Assembly: GCA_965277275.1 (NCBI GenBank) | Contig: CBDICG010000001.1 | Coordinates: forward strand, 186,001 to 250,000 | Origin: HLUCCA09 sp965277275 | GTDB lineage: Bacteria > Pseudomonadota > Alphaproteobacteria > Rhodobacterales > Rhodobacteraceae | Direction: 5' to 3' | Length of the DNA: 64,000 nucleotides | Part shown: one piece after another, positions 34,946-43,363 of the stretch | How the letters are laid out: every line of letters starts with the position of its first letter | Position numbering within the stretch: the first letter of the stretch is position 1 | The notes under the pieces: model-generated | Database searches by the model: none | What the model was told of the DNA's origin: nothing | What the model saw: the letters and a program-made list of their open reading frames with translations, nothing else | Made by a program: the position numbers and the translations under genes

Positions 34946-36298
34946 ATGGATATGACCACCTTGATCCCGACATTCGGCGGGCTCCTCTGGACGATCGCAG
35001 CGTTTATCCTCGCGCTGTCAATCATCGTGGCGGTCCACGAGTACGGCCACTACATCGTCGGCAAGTGGACGGGCATCAAGGCGGAGGTCTTCTCAATCGG
35101 CTTCGGCCCCGTGCTCCTGTCGCGCGTGGACCGGCACGGCACCAAGTGGCAGTTCGCGGCGCTGCCCTTCGGCGGCTACGTGAAGTTCCTCGGTGACGCC
35201 TCGGCGGTCTCCGACAAGGCGTCCGACGATTATGACGCGTTGCCGGAGGTCGAGAAACGTCACACTATGCACGGCGCGCCCCTCTATGCCCGGGCGCTGA
35301 CGGTCGCCGCAGGACCGGTCTTCAACTTCATCCTGTCGATTCTTGTCTTTGGCGCGATCAGCATGATCCAAGGAACGGCGAAGGAGCCGGTGGAGATCGC
35401 AGCCCTGAAGCCTTTGCCCGCGCAGATGGAACGGTTGCAGGTTGGTGACGTCGTGTTGGCCGTGGGGGGAACCGAAACCCCCACCACACAGGCTTTTGCA
35501 GAGGCGATCGATGCGCTGCCGATCGAGCCGACGGCGTTCTACACTGTGGAGCGAAACGGCCGCGAACAGCAGGTCGAGGCGGCCTATCCGTTCCCGCCTA
35601 TCATCGTGGGGCTGTCACCACGGTCGGCGGCGATGGATGTGGGGCTGGAGCGCGGCGACGTGATCGTAGCCGTCGACGGGACGCCGATCACGGCGTTCCG
35701 GCAGTTGCAAGGCATTGTGGCGGAGGCCGAAGGGCGCGCGCTACAGCTCGATGTCTGGCGGCCGGATGCCAGCGGGGGAGGGACAGTGATGGCGTTTTCG
35801 CTGGCGCCCCGCGCGGTTGACCTGCCCCTCGATGAAGGCGGATTTGAGCGGCGGTGGCTGATCGGCATCACCGGCGGGCAGGCCTACGAGCTCGCAACCG
35901 AAACGGCGGGCCCGATCGACGCGCTGACCTACGGCGTCAACCAGACCTGGTTCATCATGTCCTCAAGCCTCTCGGGCCTCTGGCACATGATCACCGGCGC
36001 GATCTCGACCTGCAATCTCTCCGGTCCCATCGGGATTGCGGAGACGTCGGGCCAGGTCGCGAGCCAGGGCACCATGAGTTTCATCTGGTTCATCGCGGTC
36101 CTTTCTACCGCCGTGGGTCTGCTGAACCTCTTCCCGATTCCCGTTCTCGATGGCGGCCATCTCGTCTTTCATGCCTACGAGGCGGTCACCGGGCGGCCAC
36201 CGTCGGATCGCGCGCTTCGCATCCTGATGGGTTTTGGCCTGACTGTCATGCTGACGCTCATGGTGTTTGCGGTCGGAAACGATTTGTTCTGCCCCTAG
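34946..36298 (+). CDS. rseP: RIP zinc metalloprotease RseP
   Basis: Site-2-type intramembrane protease that cleaves anti-sigma factors and signal-peptide remnants. The 450-aa product has the zinc motif HEYGH (about residues 31-35) in its first helix, two PDZ regions in the middle (GDVVLAVGGTETPT, GDVIVAVDGTPI), and LFPIPVLDGGHLVFHAYE with the third metal ligand near the end. ATG 34946 or 34952 could start it. It sits between dxr and bamA, its usual place in alphaproteobacteria. Confidence 0.95.
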   Translation: MDMTTLIPTFGGLLWTIAAFILALSIIVAVHEYGHYIVGKWTGIKAEVFSIGFGPVLLSRVDRHGTKWQFAALPFGGYVKFLGDASAVSDKASDDYDALPEVEKRHTMHGAPLYARALTVAAGPVFNFILSILVFGAISMIQGTAKEPVEIAALKPLPAQMERLQVGDVVLAVGGTETPTTQAFAEAIDALPIEPTAFYTVERNGREQQVEAAYPFPPIIVGLSPRSAAMDVGLERGDVIVAVDGTPITAFRQLQGIVAEAEGRALQLDVWRPDASGGGTVMAFSLAPRAVDLPLDEGGFERRWLIGITGGQAYELATETAGPIDALTYGVNQTWFIMSSSLSGLWHMITGAISTCNLSGPIGIAETSGQVASQGTMSFIWFIAVLSTAVGLLNLFPIPVLDGGHLVFHAYEAVTGRPPSDRALRILMGFGLTVMLTLMVFAVGNDLFCP

Positions 36299-36409
36299 GG
36301 CGGCCTGTCGGAGGCATGGCCGCAAAAGCAGGCCGTTCCTGCCCCAATTCGGTCACATTCCGACAGCATCTGGGTACGACGCGACCTGCGCTGATTGGAG
36401 AGCCGACCG

Positions 36410-36550
36410 ATGCAGACCATGACAAGAAACTATCGCAGCCTCAGCCTCATCTGGGAGATGCATGGCGATAAGGCAATGATGACGTTTGCCATCGCGCTCG
36501 CACTCGGGTTGGGGGGCGGGCTCTGGTCTTTTGTTGCTCCGCCGATGTGA
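36410..36550 (+). CDS. 46-aa small membrane protein
   Basis: Short gene between rseP and bamA. The product begins MQTMTRNYRSLSLIWEMHGD and has one membrane helix (about residues 22-43, Ala/Leu/Gly-rich), ending FVAPPM. GGAGAG lies about eight bases before ATG 36410, a good ribosome binding site. I do not recognise a family. A terminator-like hairpin follows at 36616. It is likely translated, as signal quality and topology are coherent, but its role is unknown. Confidence 0.6.
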   Translation: MQTMTRNYRSLSLIWEMHGDKAMMTFAIALALGLGGGLWSFVAPPM

Positions 36551-36615
36551 TCGAAGCACGCCTGACCGTTCCTTCCGACCCGAGACGAGGCGCACCCACG
36601 CGCATGGCCTGACGC

Positions 36616-36655
36616 CGCTTTCATCGCTGCTGTGATGAAAGCGCGATGCCTTTTT
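36616..36655 (+). terminator. probable intrinsic terminator upstream of bamA
   Basis: 10-bp perfect stem CGCTTTCATC / GATGAAAGCG with an eight-base loop, followed seven bases later by TTTTT. It lies 60 bases upstream of bamA, so it probably reduces read-through from rseP and lets bamA be set separately. Confidence 0.65.
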
Positions 36656-36715
36656 GACAAGCCCTTCGAAGCCCGATAGCACCAACACAACAATAAGCGG
36701 TTGGGGGCGACGAAA

Positions 36716-39073
36716 ATGAGCCAATCGGGCAGTTTTCTGAGGTGGCAGGCCAGGTTGCACCGGGTCCTCTTGGTGCTGGCGTTGATGGCTTTGCACCCGA
36801 CTATCTCGAGTGCGCAGACCTTTACCTTCAACACGTTAGACGTGCAGGGCACGCAGAGGGTCGATCCGGCCACCGTTGCGGAGATTTCCGGAATCCCGCG
36901 AGGCGAGAGTGTCGGCGCCGGTCAGATCAACCAGGCCTTGCAGAATCTTCAAAACAGCGGGCTCTTCGAAACCGTCGAGGTTGATCCGCGCGGCAGCACT
37001 CTTGTCATCCGGGTCGAGGAGTTTCCGACGATCAACCGGATCGCCTTCGAGGGGAACCGTCGGCTGGGCGACGATGACCTCGCGACGGTAATTCAGTCCC
37101 GCTCCAGACGTGTGTATTCGCCGGCCCAGGCAGAGGCCGATGCCGCGCTGATCACAGAGGGTTATCGCCAGCAGGGCCGGATCGCCGCGACGGTCACGCC
37201 CCGCATCATCCGACGCTCGGACAACCGCGTTGACCTCGTTTTCGAGATCATCGAGGGGCGGGTGACGGAGGTCGAGCGTGTGTCTTTCGTCGGCAACCGG
37301 ACCTATTCCGACAGGCGCCTGCGCCGTGTGATCGAATCCAAGCAGGCCGGAGTGTTTCGGCAGTTCATCCGCTCGGATACGTTGATCGAAGACCGGGTCG
37401 AGTTTGATCGGCAGCTGCTGTCGGATTTCTACCAATCGCGCGGTTTCGTGGATTTCGAAGTTCTGTCGGCGACACCCCAAATCAGCCGCAACCGCGATGC
37501 CGTGACGCTCGTGTTCAACATTCGCGAAGGGCAGCAATTCAAGGTCGGAACGGTCGGGGTCACCAGCGAGCTCACCGAGATCGACCCCGAGCCCTATCGC
37601 GATGCGCTCAAGATGCGCGAGGGGATCGTCTATTCCCCGACCCTGGTCGAGCGCGATATCGCGCGGCTTGAGCGGCTCGCGGTGCGGGAAGGGCGCGATT
37701 TCGTGCGGGTCGAGCCGCAGGTGACGCGGAATGACCGTGATCTGACGCTCGACATCGATTTCGTGCTCACGCGAGGACCGCGCGTCTTCGTCGAACGGAT
37801 TGACATCGAAGGGAACACGGCCACGCTGGACAGGGTCATTCGACGGCAGTTCGACGTTGTCGAGGGCGATCCGTTCAATCCGCGCGCCATCCGGGCGAGC
37901 GCCGAGCGCATCGAGGCACTTGGGTTCTTTGCCGTCTCCGATGTCAGCCCGCGCGAAGGCACGGCCCCGGATCAAGTGATCATCGACGTGGACGTCGAAG
38001 AACAGCCAACCGGGTCGCTCGGCTTTGGTGCCAACTTCTCTACGAGCGATGGTCTTGGGTTCACGGTCAGCTTCTCCGAGCGCAACTTCCTCGGTCGGGG
38101 GCAGAGCCTTTCGGCGGATCTCAGCGCGACGGCTGACACGTCGAACTTCGGGTTCAACTTTATCGAGCCCGCATTTCTTGGCCGCGATCTGACGTTCGGG
38201 TTCAACGCGTTCTACCGCGAAGACATCCAGAACAACGCGCGCTACGACACGCGGCGCGCGCTGTTTGCCCCGCGTCTGGCCTTTCCGCTCACCGAAGCAA
38301 CGCGCCTTGAGCTGCGAGCGGCGCTAGGCTTCGGCGAGGTCTTCGATGTGGATACCGGCTTTCCGGAGTTTTCAGACGATCCGGCTGACACAGGCTCGTC
38401 GGCCGTGCTCCGCGCCGAAGATGATCTCGGTGGCCTCTACACGTACTCTATCGGCTACGCGATCTCGTATGACAGCCGGCGCATCGGGCTCGATCCCACG
38501 GCGGGGGTATCGCTCCGCTTCAGCCAGGACGTCGGGTACCGTAGCGACGACGCAACGTTCTTGCGCTCCGAGGTGCAAGCACGCGCCCGGCGCACGATCT
38601 TCAACGAAGAGGTGACGCTGCGTGCCGAGCTTGACGCGGGGGCCATTGCGTTCAGCGGCGGCGACAGCCGGGTGACGGATCGCTTTTCCTTGTCGAACCG
38701 GATGCGGGGCTTCGAGTCGAACGGCGTTGGACCGCGCGACCTCAATGTCGAGAACGAAGACGTGCTGGGGGGCAATCTCTATGCCGTCGCCCGGTTCGAA
38801 GCGGACTTCCCCCTTGGAATCCCGGAGGAGTACGGGATCACCGGAGGTGTCTTTTATGATATCGGATCGGTCTGGAGCCTCGACAATGCCAATGGCGGGC
38901 CGAACGGCGAAGATCCCATCGACGACGATTTCGCGCTGCGCTCGTCGGCCGGCGTCTCGATCTTCTGGGACACCATCCTCGGGCCTCTGCGGTTCAACTT
39001 CTCCCGGCCAATCATGAAGGAAGACTTCGACGAGGAGCAGAACTTCGAGTTCACCGTCTCCACCCGGTTCTGA
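36716..39073 (+). CDS. bamA: outer membrane protein assembly factor BamA
   Basis: Outer-membrane core of the BAM complex, which inserts beta-barrel proteins. The 785-aa product has a signal peptide (about residues 1-32, cleaved near SSA), five periplasmic POTRA repeats (to about residue 420) and a C-terminal Omp85 barrel including the VRGF-like MRGFESNGVGPRD loop. The last residue is a Phe (FTVSTRF), as needed for barrel assembly. The TTG at 36701 is in frame, but ATG 36716 is favoured. The Skp-like chaperone gene follows after 23 bases. Confidence 0.96.
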   Translation: MSQSGSFLRWQARLHRVLLVLALMALHPTISSAQTFTFNTLDVQGTQRVDPATVAEISGIPRGESVGAGQINQALQNLQNSGLFETVEVDPRGSTLVIRVEEFPTINRIAFEGNRRLGDDDLATVIQSRSRRVYSPAQAEADAALITEGYRQQGRIAATVTPRIIRRSDNRVDLVFEIIEGRVTEVERVSFVGNRTYSDRRLRRVIESKQAGVFRQFIRSDTLIEDRVEFDRQLLSDFYQSRGFVDFEVLSATPQISRNRDAVTLVFNIREGQQFKVGTVGVTSELTEIDPEPYRDALKMREGIVYSPTLVERDIARLERLAVREGRDFVRVEPQVTRNDRDLTLDIDFVLTRGPRVFVERIDIEGNTATLDRVIRRQFDVVEGDPFNPRAIRASAERIEALGFFAVSDVSPREGTAPDQVIIDVDVEEQPTGSLGFGANFSTSDGLGFTVSFSERNFLGRGQSLSADLSATADTSNFGFNFIEPAFLGRDLTFGFNAFYREDIQNNARYDTRRALFAPRLAFPLTEATRLELRAALGFGEVFDVDTGFPEFSDDPADTGSSAVLRAEDDLGGLYTYSIGYAISYDSRRIGLDPTAGVSLRFSQDVGYRSDDATFLRSEVQARARRTIFNEEVTLRAELDAGAIAFSGGDSRVTDRFSLSNRMRGFESNGVGPRDLNVENEDVLGGNLYAVARFEADFPLGIPEEYGITGGVFYDIGSVWSLDNANGGPNGEDPIDDDFALRSSAGVSIFWDTILGPLRFNFSRPIMKEDFDEEQNFEFTVSTRF

Positions 39074-39096
39074 CGGTGTCAGGGCGGCTTGGCACG

Positions 39097-39888
39097 ATGG
39101 GATCGACCTCGGTTGGGTTCGCGCGGGCGCGCCAGTGGATCGGTGCAGTGCTTCTGTGCGGGCTTGCTCTGCCTGTCGTTGCTCAGGGAGGCGGGGAGGC
39201 GCAGCCGCCGCCCCCGGGCTTCTCGGCGCTTGGGAGTGCCATTGCCGAGTTCCCGATCGCCCGGGGGGAAAGCTCGGTCGTCACGCTCGATCAGGAACGC
39301 GTCTATACCGGATCGCTCTTTGGTCAGCGCGTGGCTGCAGAGCTCGCGGCAACATCCCGCGCGCTCGCTAGCGAGAACCGCAGGATCGAGGCGGAGCTGA
39401 CGGCGGAGGAGAAGGAGCTCACCGATCGCCGCGCAAGCCTGACGACGGAGGAATTTCGCCCCCTCGCCGAAGCCTTTGACGCCCGCGTCGTTGGCCTGCG
39501 GCAATCGCAGGACGAAAAGGCCCGTGCCCTGCAACGCCGGGACGAGGCGGAGCGGCAAGCTTTCCTGCGTGCCGCCCTTCCGATCCTGCGGGACCTGATC
39601 CGGGATCTTGGCGCCGTCGCGATTCTCGACAGCCGTGCCGTCCTCTTCGCGGATCAGCGCATCGATATCACAGACCGTGCCATTGCGCGGATCGATGCCG
39701 GAATTGGCCTTGGCGAAGCGCTCTCGCCGCGCGGGCCGATCCTGCCCGATACGCTCCCCGCACAGCAGGTAGAGCCGCCGTTGGCCACCGGGGGCGGTGT
39801 CGGCCTGGAGCTTAGCCCTCCGCAGCCCAGACCCGAGGGGATCGGTTCCAGCACAGGGGGGGCGGCGACGACAAACGGCGCTCAGTGA
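39097..39888 (+). CDS. skp: OmpH/Skp family periplasmic chaperone
   Basis: Chaperone for unfolded outer-membrane proteins on their way to BamA. The 263-aa product has a signal peptide (about residues 1-30), a core with the family's SSVVTLDQERVYTGSLFGQR start, long charged coiled-coil helices (about residues 75-165) and a closing DSRAVLFADQRIDITDRAI. An extra Pro/Gly-rich tail of about 70 residues is unusual for Skp. ATG 39097 has AGGGCGG nine bases upstream; GTG 39076 lacks a binding site. Confidence 0.86.
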   Translation: MGSTSVGFARARQWIGAVLLCGLALPVVAQGGGEAQPPPPGFSALGSAIAEFPIARGESSVVTLDQERVYTGSLFGQRVAAELAATSRALASENRRIEAELTAEEKELTDRRASLTTEEFRPLAEAFDARVVGLRQSQDEKARALQRRDEAERQAFLRAALPILRDLIRDLGAVAILDSRAVLFADQRIDITDRAIARIDAGIGLGEALSPRGPILPDTLPAQQVEPPLATGGGVGLELSPPQPRPEGIGSSTGGAATTNGAQ

Positions 39889-40005
39889 GCATGTGCGCCG
39901 CGCGCCGGGCCATCCGCTTGCCGCCTGACCTCTCCGGGTGTTAGACGGACCCGCGGGCCAATCTCGACCCGACCTACCGTTTCCGCGACCTGAAAGACGC
40001 CATTC

Positions 40006-40506
40006 ATGACCGCATCCGACGCCGCCGCGCCCGCGCCGATGGACAGGCCAACAGAGGTTGGTCTCGACGTTATCCGGACGATCCTGCCGCATCGCTACCC
40101 GTTTCTGCTTGTCGACAAGGTGCGCGATATCGTGCCCGACACCTCGGCGACCGGTATCAAGTGCGTCACGGCTAATGAGCCCCAGTTCACCGGGCATTTC
40201 CCGGATCAGCCGATCATGCCCGGCGTGCTCATCATCGAGGCGCTGGCGCAGACTTGCGGCGTCCTGATCGGTGTTTCGCGCGGGCTTGATGCGCATCTGA
40301 TGATCTACTTCACCACGATCGATAAGGTTAAGTTCCGACGCACGGTGATCCCCGGAGACGTGCTGGAGATGAAGGTCGAGATCAAGCGTGGCGGAACCCG
40401 CGTCGGCAAGTTCGAAGGCAAAGCCTACGTTGATGGCCAGCTCGCCGCGCAGGCCGAGTTTACCGCCATGTTGCAGGACCAATCCGATAGTGAGCAGGGC
40501 ACCTGA
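40006..40506 (+). CDS. fabZ: 3-hydroxyacyl-ACP dehydratase FabZ
   Basis: Fatty-acid-cycle dehydratase that competes with lipid A acylation for 3-hydroxyacyl-ACP. The 166-aa hot-dog-fold product has the catalytic His at about residue 29 (ILPHRYPFLLVDKV) and Glu at about 78 (PIMPGVLIIEALAQ). Its TGA stop shares the A with the lpxA start (TGATG), so the pair is coupled. No lpxD lies between skp and fabZ. Confidence 0.96.
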   Translation: MTASDAAAPAPMDRPTEVGLDVIRTILPHRYPFLLVDKVRDIVPDTSATGIKCVTANEPQFTGHFPDQPIMPGVLIIEALAQTCGVLIGVSRGLDAHLMIYFTTIDKVKFRRTVIPGDVLEMKVEIKRGGTRVGKFEGKAYVDGQLAAQAEFTAMLQDQSDSEQGT

Positions 40507-41315
40507 TGACGATCCACGCGGACGCGCATGTCGATGAGTTGGCTCGCGTCGAAGAAGGAGCGCGCATCGCCGAAGGTGCCCGGATCGGGCCCTTCAGCGT
40601 AATTGGCCCGGATGTGGAGATCGGGCCCGGGGTGCGCATCCATTCCCATTGCGTCATTACCGGTGTGACATCGATTGGAGCCGAAACAGAGGTGTTTCCG
40701 TTCACCGTGCTTGGAGAAGTGCCGCAAGACCTCAAGTACAAGGGCGAGAAGACCCGCCTAGAGATCGGCGCGCGCAACCGGATCCGCGAGCACGTGACGA
40801 TGAACACCGGCACCGATGGCGGCGGCGGTGTCACGCGGATCGGCAACGACTGCCTGATGATGGCAGGGGTGCATGTCGCCCACGATTGCCAGGTTGGTGA
40901 TCGGGTGATCCTGGTCAACAACGCCGGGCTCGCGGGGCACGCTGTTGTCGAGGACGATGTGATCGTCGGGGGGCTATCGGGGGTTCACCAGTGGGTGCGC
41001 GTGGGGCGTGGCGCCATTATCGGGGCGGTGACGATGGTCGCCCATGACGTGATTCCCTACGGGTTGGTGCAGGCCCCCCGTGGCCGGCTCGATGGCCTGA
41101 ACCTTGTCGGGCTGAAGCGGCGCGGCCTGTCGCGCAGCGATATCGCAGACCTGCGCGCGGCTTTTGATGTGCTGCGCGACGGCGAGGGATCATTTCAGGA
41201 GCGTGCCGCGTCGCTGGCCGACGGCGATGCCCCGAACGACTACGTTCAAGAGATCATCGACTTCATCACCGGCGCTTCGGATCGGCACTTCCTGACGCCG
41301 ATCCGTCAGGCATAG
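40506..41315 (+). CDS. lpxA: UDP-N-acetylglucosamine acyltransferase LpxA
   Basis: First enzyme of lipid A synthesis; acylates UDP-GlcNAc at the 3-position. The 269-aa product has the left-handed beta-helix made of hexapeptide repeats (AEGARIGPFSVIG, GPDVEIGPGVRIH), catalytic His in GVHVAHDCQVG, and RGLSRSDIADLRAAFDVL in the C-terminal helical part. The start overlaps the fabZ stop, and lpxI begins three bases after its end. Confidence 0.96.
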   Translation: MTIHADAHVDELARVEEGARIAEGARIGPFSVIGPDVEIGPGVRIHSHCVITGVTSIGAETEVFPFTVLGEVPQDLKYKGEKTRLEIGARNRIREHVTMNTGTDGGGGVTRIGNDCLMMAGVHVAHDCQVGDRVILVNNAGLAGHAVVEDDVIVGGLSGVHQWVRVGRGAIIGAVTMVAHDVIPYGLVQAPRGRLDGLNLVGLKRRGLSRSDIADLRAAFDVLRDGEGSFQERAASLADGDAPNDYVQEIIDFITGASDRHFLTPIRQA

Positions 41316-41318
41316 CCC

Positions 41319-42155
41319 GTGCCCGGAGTGATCGCGCTTATCGCGGGCGAGGGGGCGTTGCCCGCCCGCATCCTCGACGCCTGCACCGAGACGGGCCGCG
41401 ACGCGATTGTCTGCGGTGTCGTCGGGCACGATGCCGATCTTCCGCGCAATGATCGCCCGCTCCGCCTCGAAACGCTCGGCTCGCTGATCGCTTCTCTGAA
41501 GGCTGACGGCGTCGCCGAGGTCTGCTTTTGCGGCGCTGTGCGTCGCCCGAGCATAGACCCCGCGTTGATTGACGCCGCCACGGCGCCGCTGGTGGAACGC
41601 ATGGTGGGCGCCCTCTCTGCGGGTGGCGACGACGCAGCGCTTCGTGTCGCGCTCGGCCTCTTCGAGGAGGCGGGGCTTTGTGTGCGCGCCGCAACGGATC
41701 TTGTTCCTGATCTTCTTCCGCCGGAAGGCGTGCCGACCAAGGCGCGTCCTGCGGATGCCCATGGGGCCGATGCCGGCCGTGGCGCTGCGGTTGTGAGCGC
41801 GCTCGGCGGGCTCGACATCGGGCAGGGCTGCGTGGTGCGCGGCGGCAGGGTCATCGCGGTAGAGGCATTGCCGGGCACGGACTGGATGTTGGAGAGCCTC
41901 GCTGCGCCCGCGACAGAGCTTGATCTCGGGCAGGGGGGGCTTCTCTACAAGGCTCCAAAGCCAAGGCAGGACCGGCGGGTCGACCTGCCCGCCATCGGGC
42001 CGGACACTGTGTCTGCGGCCAGCCGCGCGGGGCTGGACGGGATCGCCATCGAGGCGGGTGGCGTGATGGTGCTGGACATGCCCGCTACGGTTGCGGCTGC
42101 TGACGCCGCCGGGCTCTTTCTCTGGGTTCGGCGCGGCCTGCCCGAGGGGCCGTGA
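41319..42155 (+). CDS. lpxI: UDP-2,3-diacylglucosamine pyrophosphatase LpxI
   Basis: Alphaproteobacterial substitute for LpxH; hydrolyses UDP-2,3-diacylglucosamine to lipid X. The 278-aa product has the DUF1009 layout: IALIAGEGALPARILDA at the N-terminus, CGAVRRPSIDPALID and a C-terminal domain with VIAVEALPGTDWML and IAIEAGGVMVLD. The start is GTG 41319. Position between lpxA and lpxB is diagnostic. It ends with a GTGA overlap to lpxB. Confidence 0.93.
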   Translation: MPGVIALIAGEGALPARILDACTETGRDAIVCGVVGHDADLPRNDRPLRLETLGSLIASLKADGVAEVCFCGAVRRPSIDPALIDAATAPLVERMVGALSAGGDDAALRVALGLFEEAGLCVRAATDLVPDLLPPEGVPTKARPADAHGADAGRGAAVVSALGGLDIGQGCVVRGGRVIAVEALPGTDWMLESLAAPATELDLGQGGLLYKAPKPRQDRRVDLPAIGPDTVSAASRAGLDGIAIEAGGVMVLDMPATVAAADAAGLFLWVRRGLPEGP

Positions 42156-43294
42156 TCCGCGCGTTCCTGATCGCCGGGGAGCCATCGGGCGACCGACTTG
42201 GCGCTGCGCTGATGGCGGGGCTGCGCGCGTTCGAGCCCGGCATAGAGTTTCACGGTGTTGGTGGGCAGGAGATGACGGACGAGGGACTCCAGAGCCTTTT
42301 TCCCATGTCCGAGCTTTCGGTGATGGGGCTTGTGGAGGTCCTTCCGAAGTACCGCCTCCTGAAGCGGAGGATTGCGCAGACCGCGCAAGCGGTGCTCGAC
42401 GCGCAGCCGGACGTGCTCATCACGATCGACAGCCCGGATTTCTGTCTGCGCGTGGCAAAGGCTGTGCGCGCCGAACGCCCGAGCCAACGTGTCGTGCACT
42501 ATGTCGCGCCTTCCGTTTGGGCGTGGCGTCCGGGACGGGCGACCAAGATGGCGCCGCTGGTCGATCAGGTCCTTGCGCTGTTGCCCTTCGAGCCGCCCTA
42601 TATGGAAGCTGCGGGCATGCGGTGTGACTTTGTCGGTCATCCTGTGGCGGCGGACCCTCCCGTTGATGCTGCGGCGGTCGCCGCGTTGAGGAACCGGCTG
42701 GATCTGGGTGACGATCCGTTTCTCGTCGTCCTGCCCGGATCGCGCCAGGGAGAGATCGCGCGCCTGGCGCCGCGTTTTGGCGCCGCGCTGCACGAGCTTG
42801 GCCGACCTTGGCCAGTGATCGTGCCAACGCTGCCCCACCTCGTCCGACGGTTGTCAGAAGAGGTTGCCAAGTGGCCCGGCGCGCCTCGGGTGGTTGCTTT
42901 GGAGCCAGCCGAGAAGCGCGCTGCGTTTCAGGGTGCTTCGGCCGCACTTGCGGCGTCCGGAACGGTCAGCCTGGAGCTTGCGGCGGCTGGAACGCCCATG
43001 GCGATTGCCTACGACGTCAATCCCCTGACCCGATGGATCGCGGCGCGTCTGCTGAAGATCGACACCTTTACGTTGGTCAACCTCGTGAGTGAGACGCGCG
43101 CGGTCCCCGAATGCATGGGCAAGGCCTGCACGCCGCCGAACATCGCCAAGGCACTCGCCGCCGTACTCGAAAATCCCACGTCTCAGGATGCCGCGATGGC
43201 GCTGACAATGGAACGCCTCGGGCGCGGGGCGGAAAGCCCCGGGCGCCGAGCCGCACGCGCCGTTCTGGATGGGTTGGGCCGACCCATTTCGTAG
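42152..43294 (+). CDS. lpxB: lipid-A-disaccharide synthase LpxB
   Basis: GT19 glycosyltransferase that joins lipid X with UDP-diacylglucosamine to form the lipid A disaccharide; peripheral inner membrane. The 380-aa product starts with IRAFLIAGEPSGDRLGAALM, and has HGVGGQEM, ITIDSPDFCLRVA, YVAPSVWAWRPGRATK and LPGSRQGEIARLAP, all family hallmarks. GTG 42152 overlaps the lpxI stop. It is the last gene of the operon; a hairpin follows. Confidence 0.96.
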   Translation: MIRAFLIAGEPSGDRLGAALMAGLRAFEPGIEFHGVGGQEMTDEGLQSLFPMSELSVMGLVEVLPKYRLLKRRIAQTAQAVLDAQPDVLITIDSPDFCLRVAKAVRAERPSQRVVHYVAPSVWAWRPGRATKMAPLVDQVLALLPFEPPYMEAAGMRCDFVGHPVAADPPVDAAAVAALRNRLDLGDDPFLVVLPGSRQGEIARLAPRFGAALHELGRPWPVIVPTLPHLVRRLSEEVAKWPGAPRVVALEPAEKRAAFQGASAALAASGTVSLELAAAGTPMAIAYDVNPLTRWIAARLLKIDTFTLVNLVSETRAVPECMGKACTPPNIAKALAAVLENPTSQDAAMALTMERLGRGAESPGRRAARAVLDGLGRPIS

Positions 43295-43327
43295 AACGAC
43301 ATGGCTTTCGTAGTCTGTTTGGGGCAG

Positions 43328-43354
43328 GGCCGCACACAGCTGTGGCGTGCGGCC
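43328..43354. terminator. hairpin between convergent lpxB and mnmA
   Basis: 8-bp stem GGCCGCAC / GTGCGGCC with an 11-base loop, 33 bases past lpxB and 10 bases past the mnmA stop. There is no long T-run; it is probably a bidirectional terminator. Confidence 0.55.
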
Positions 43355-43363
43355 GGACATGCC

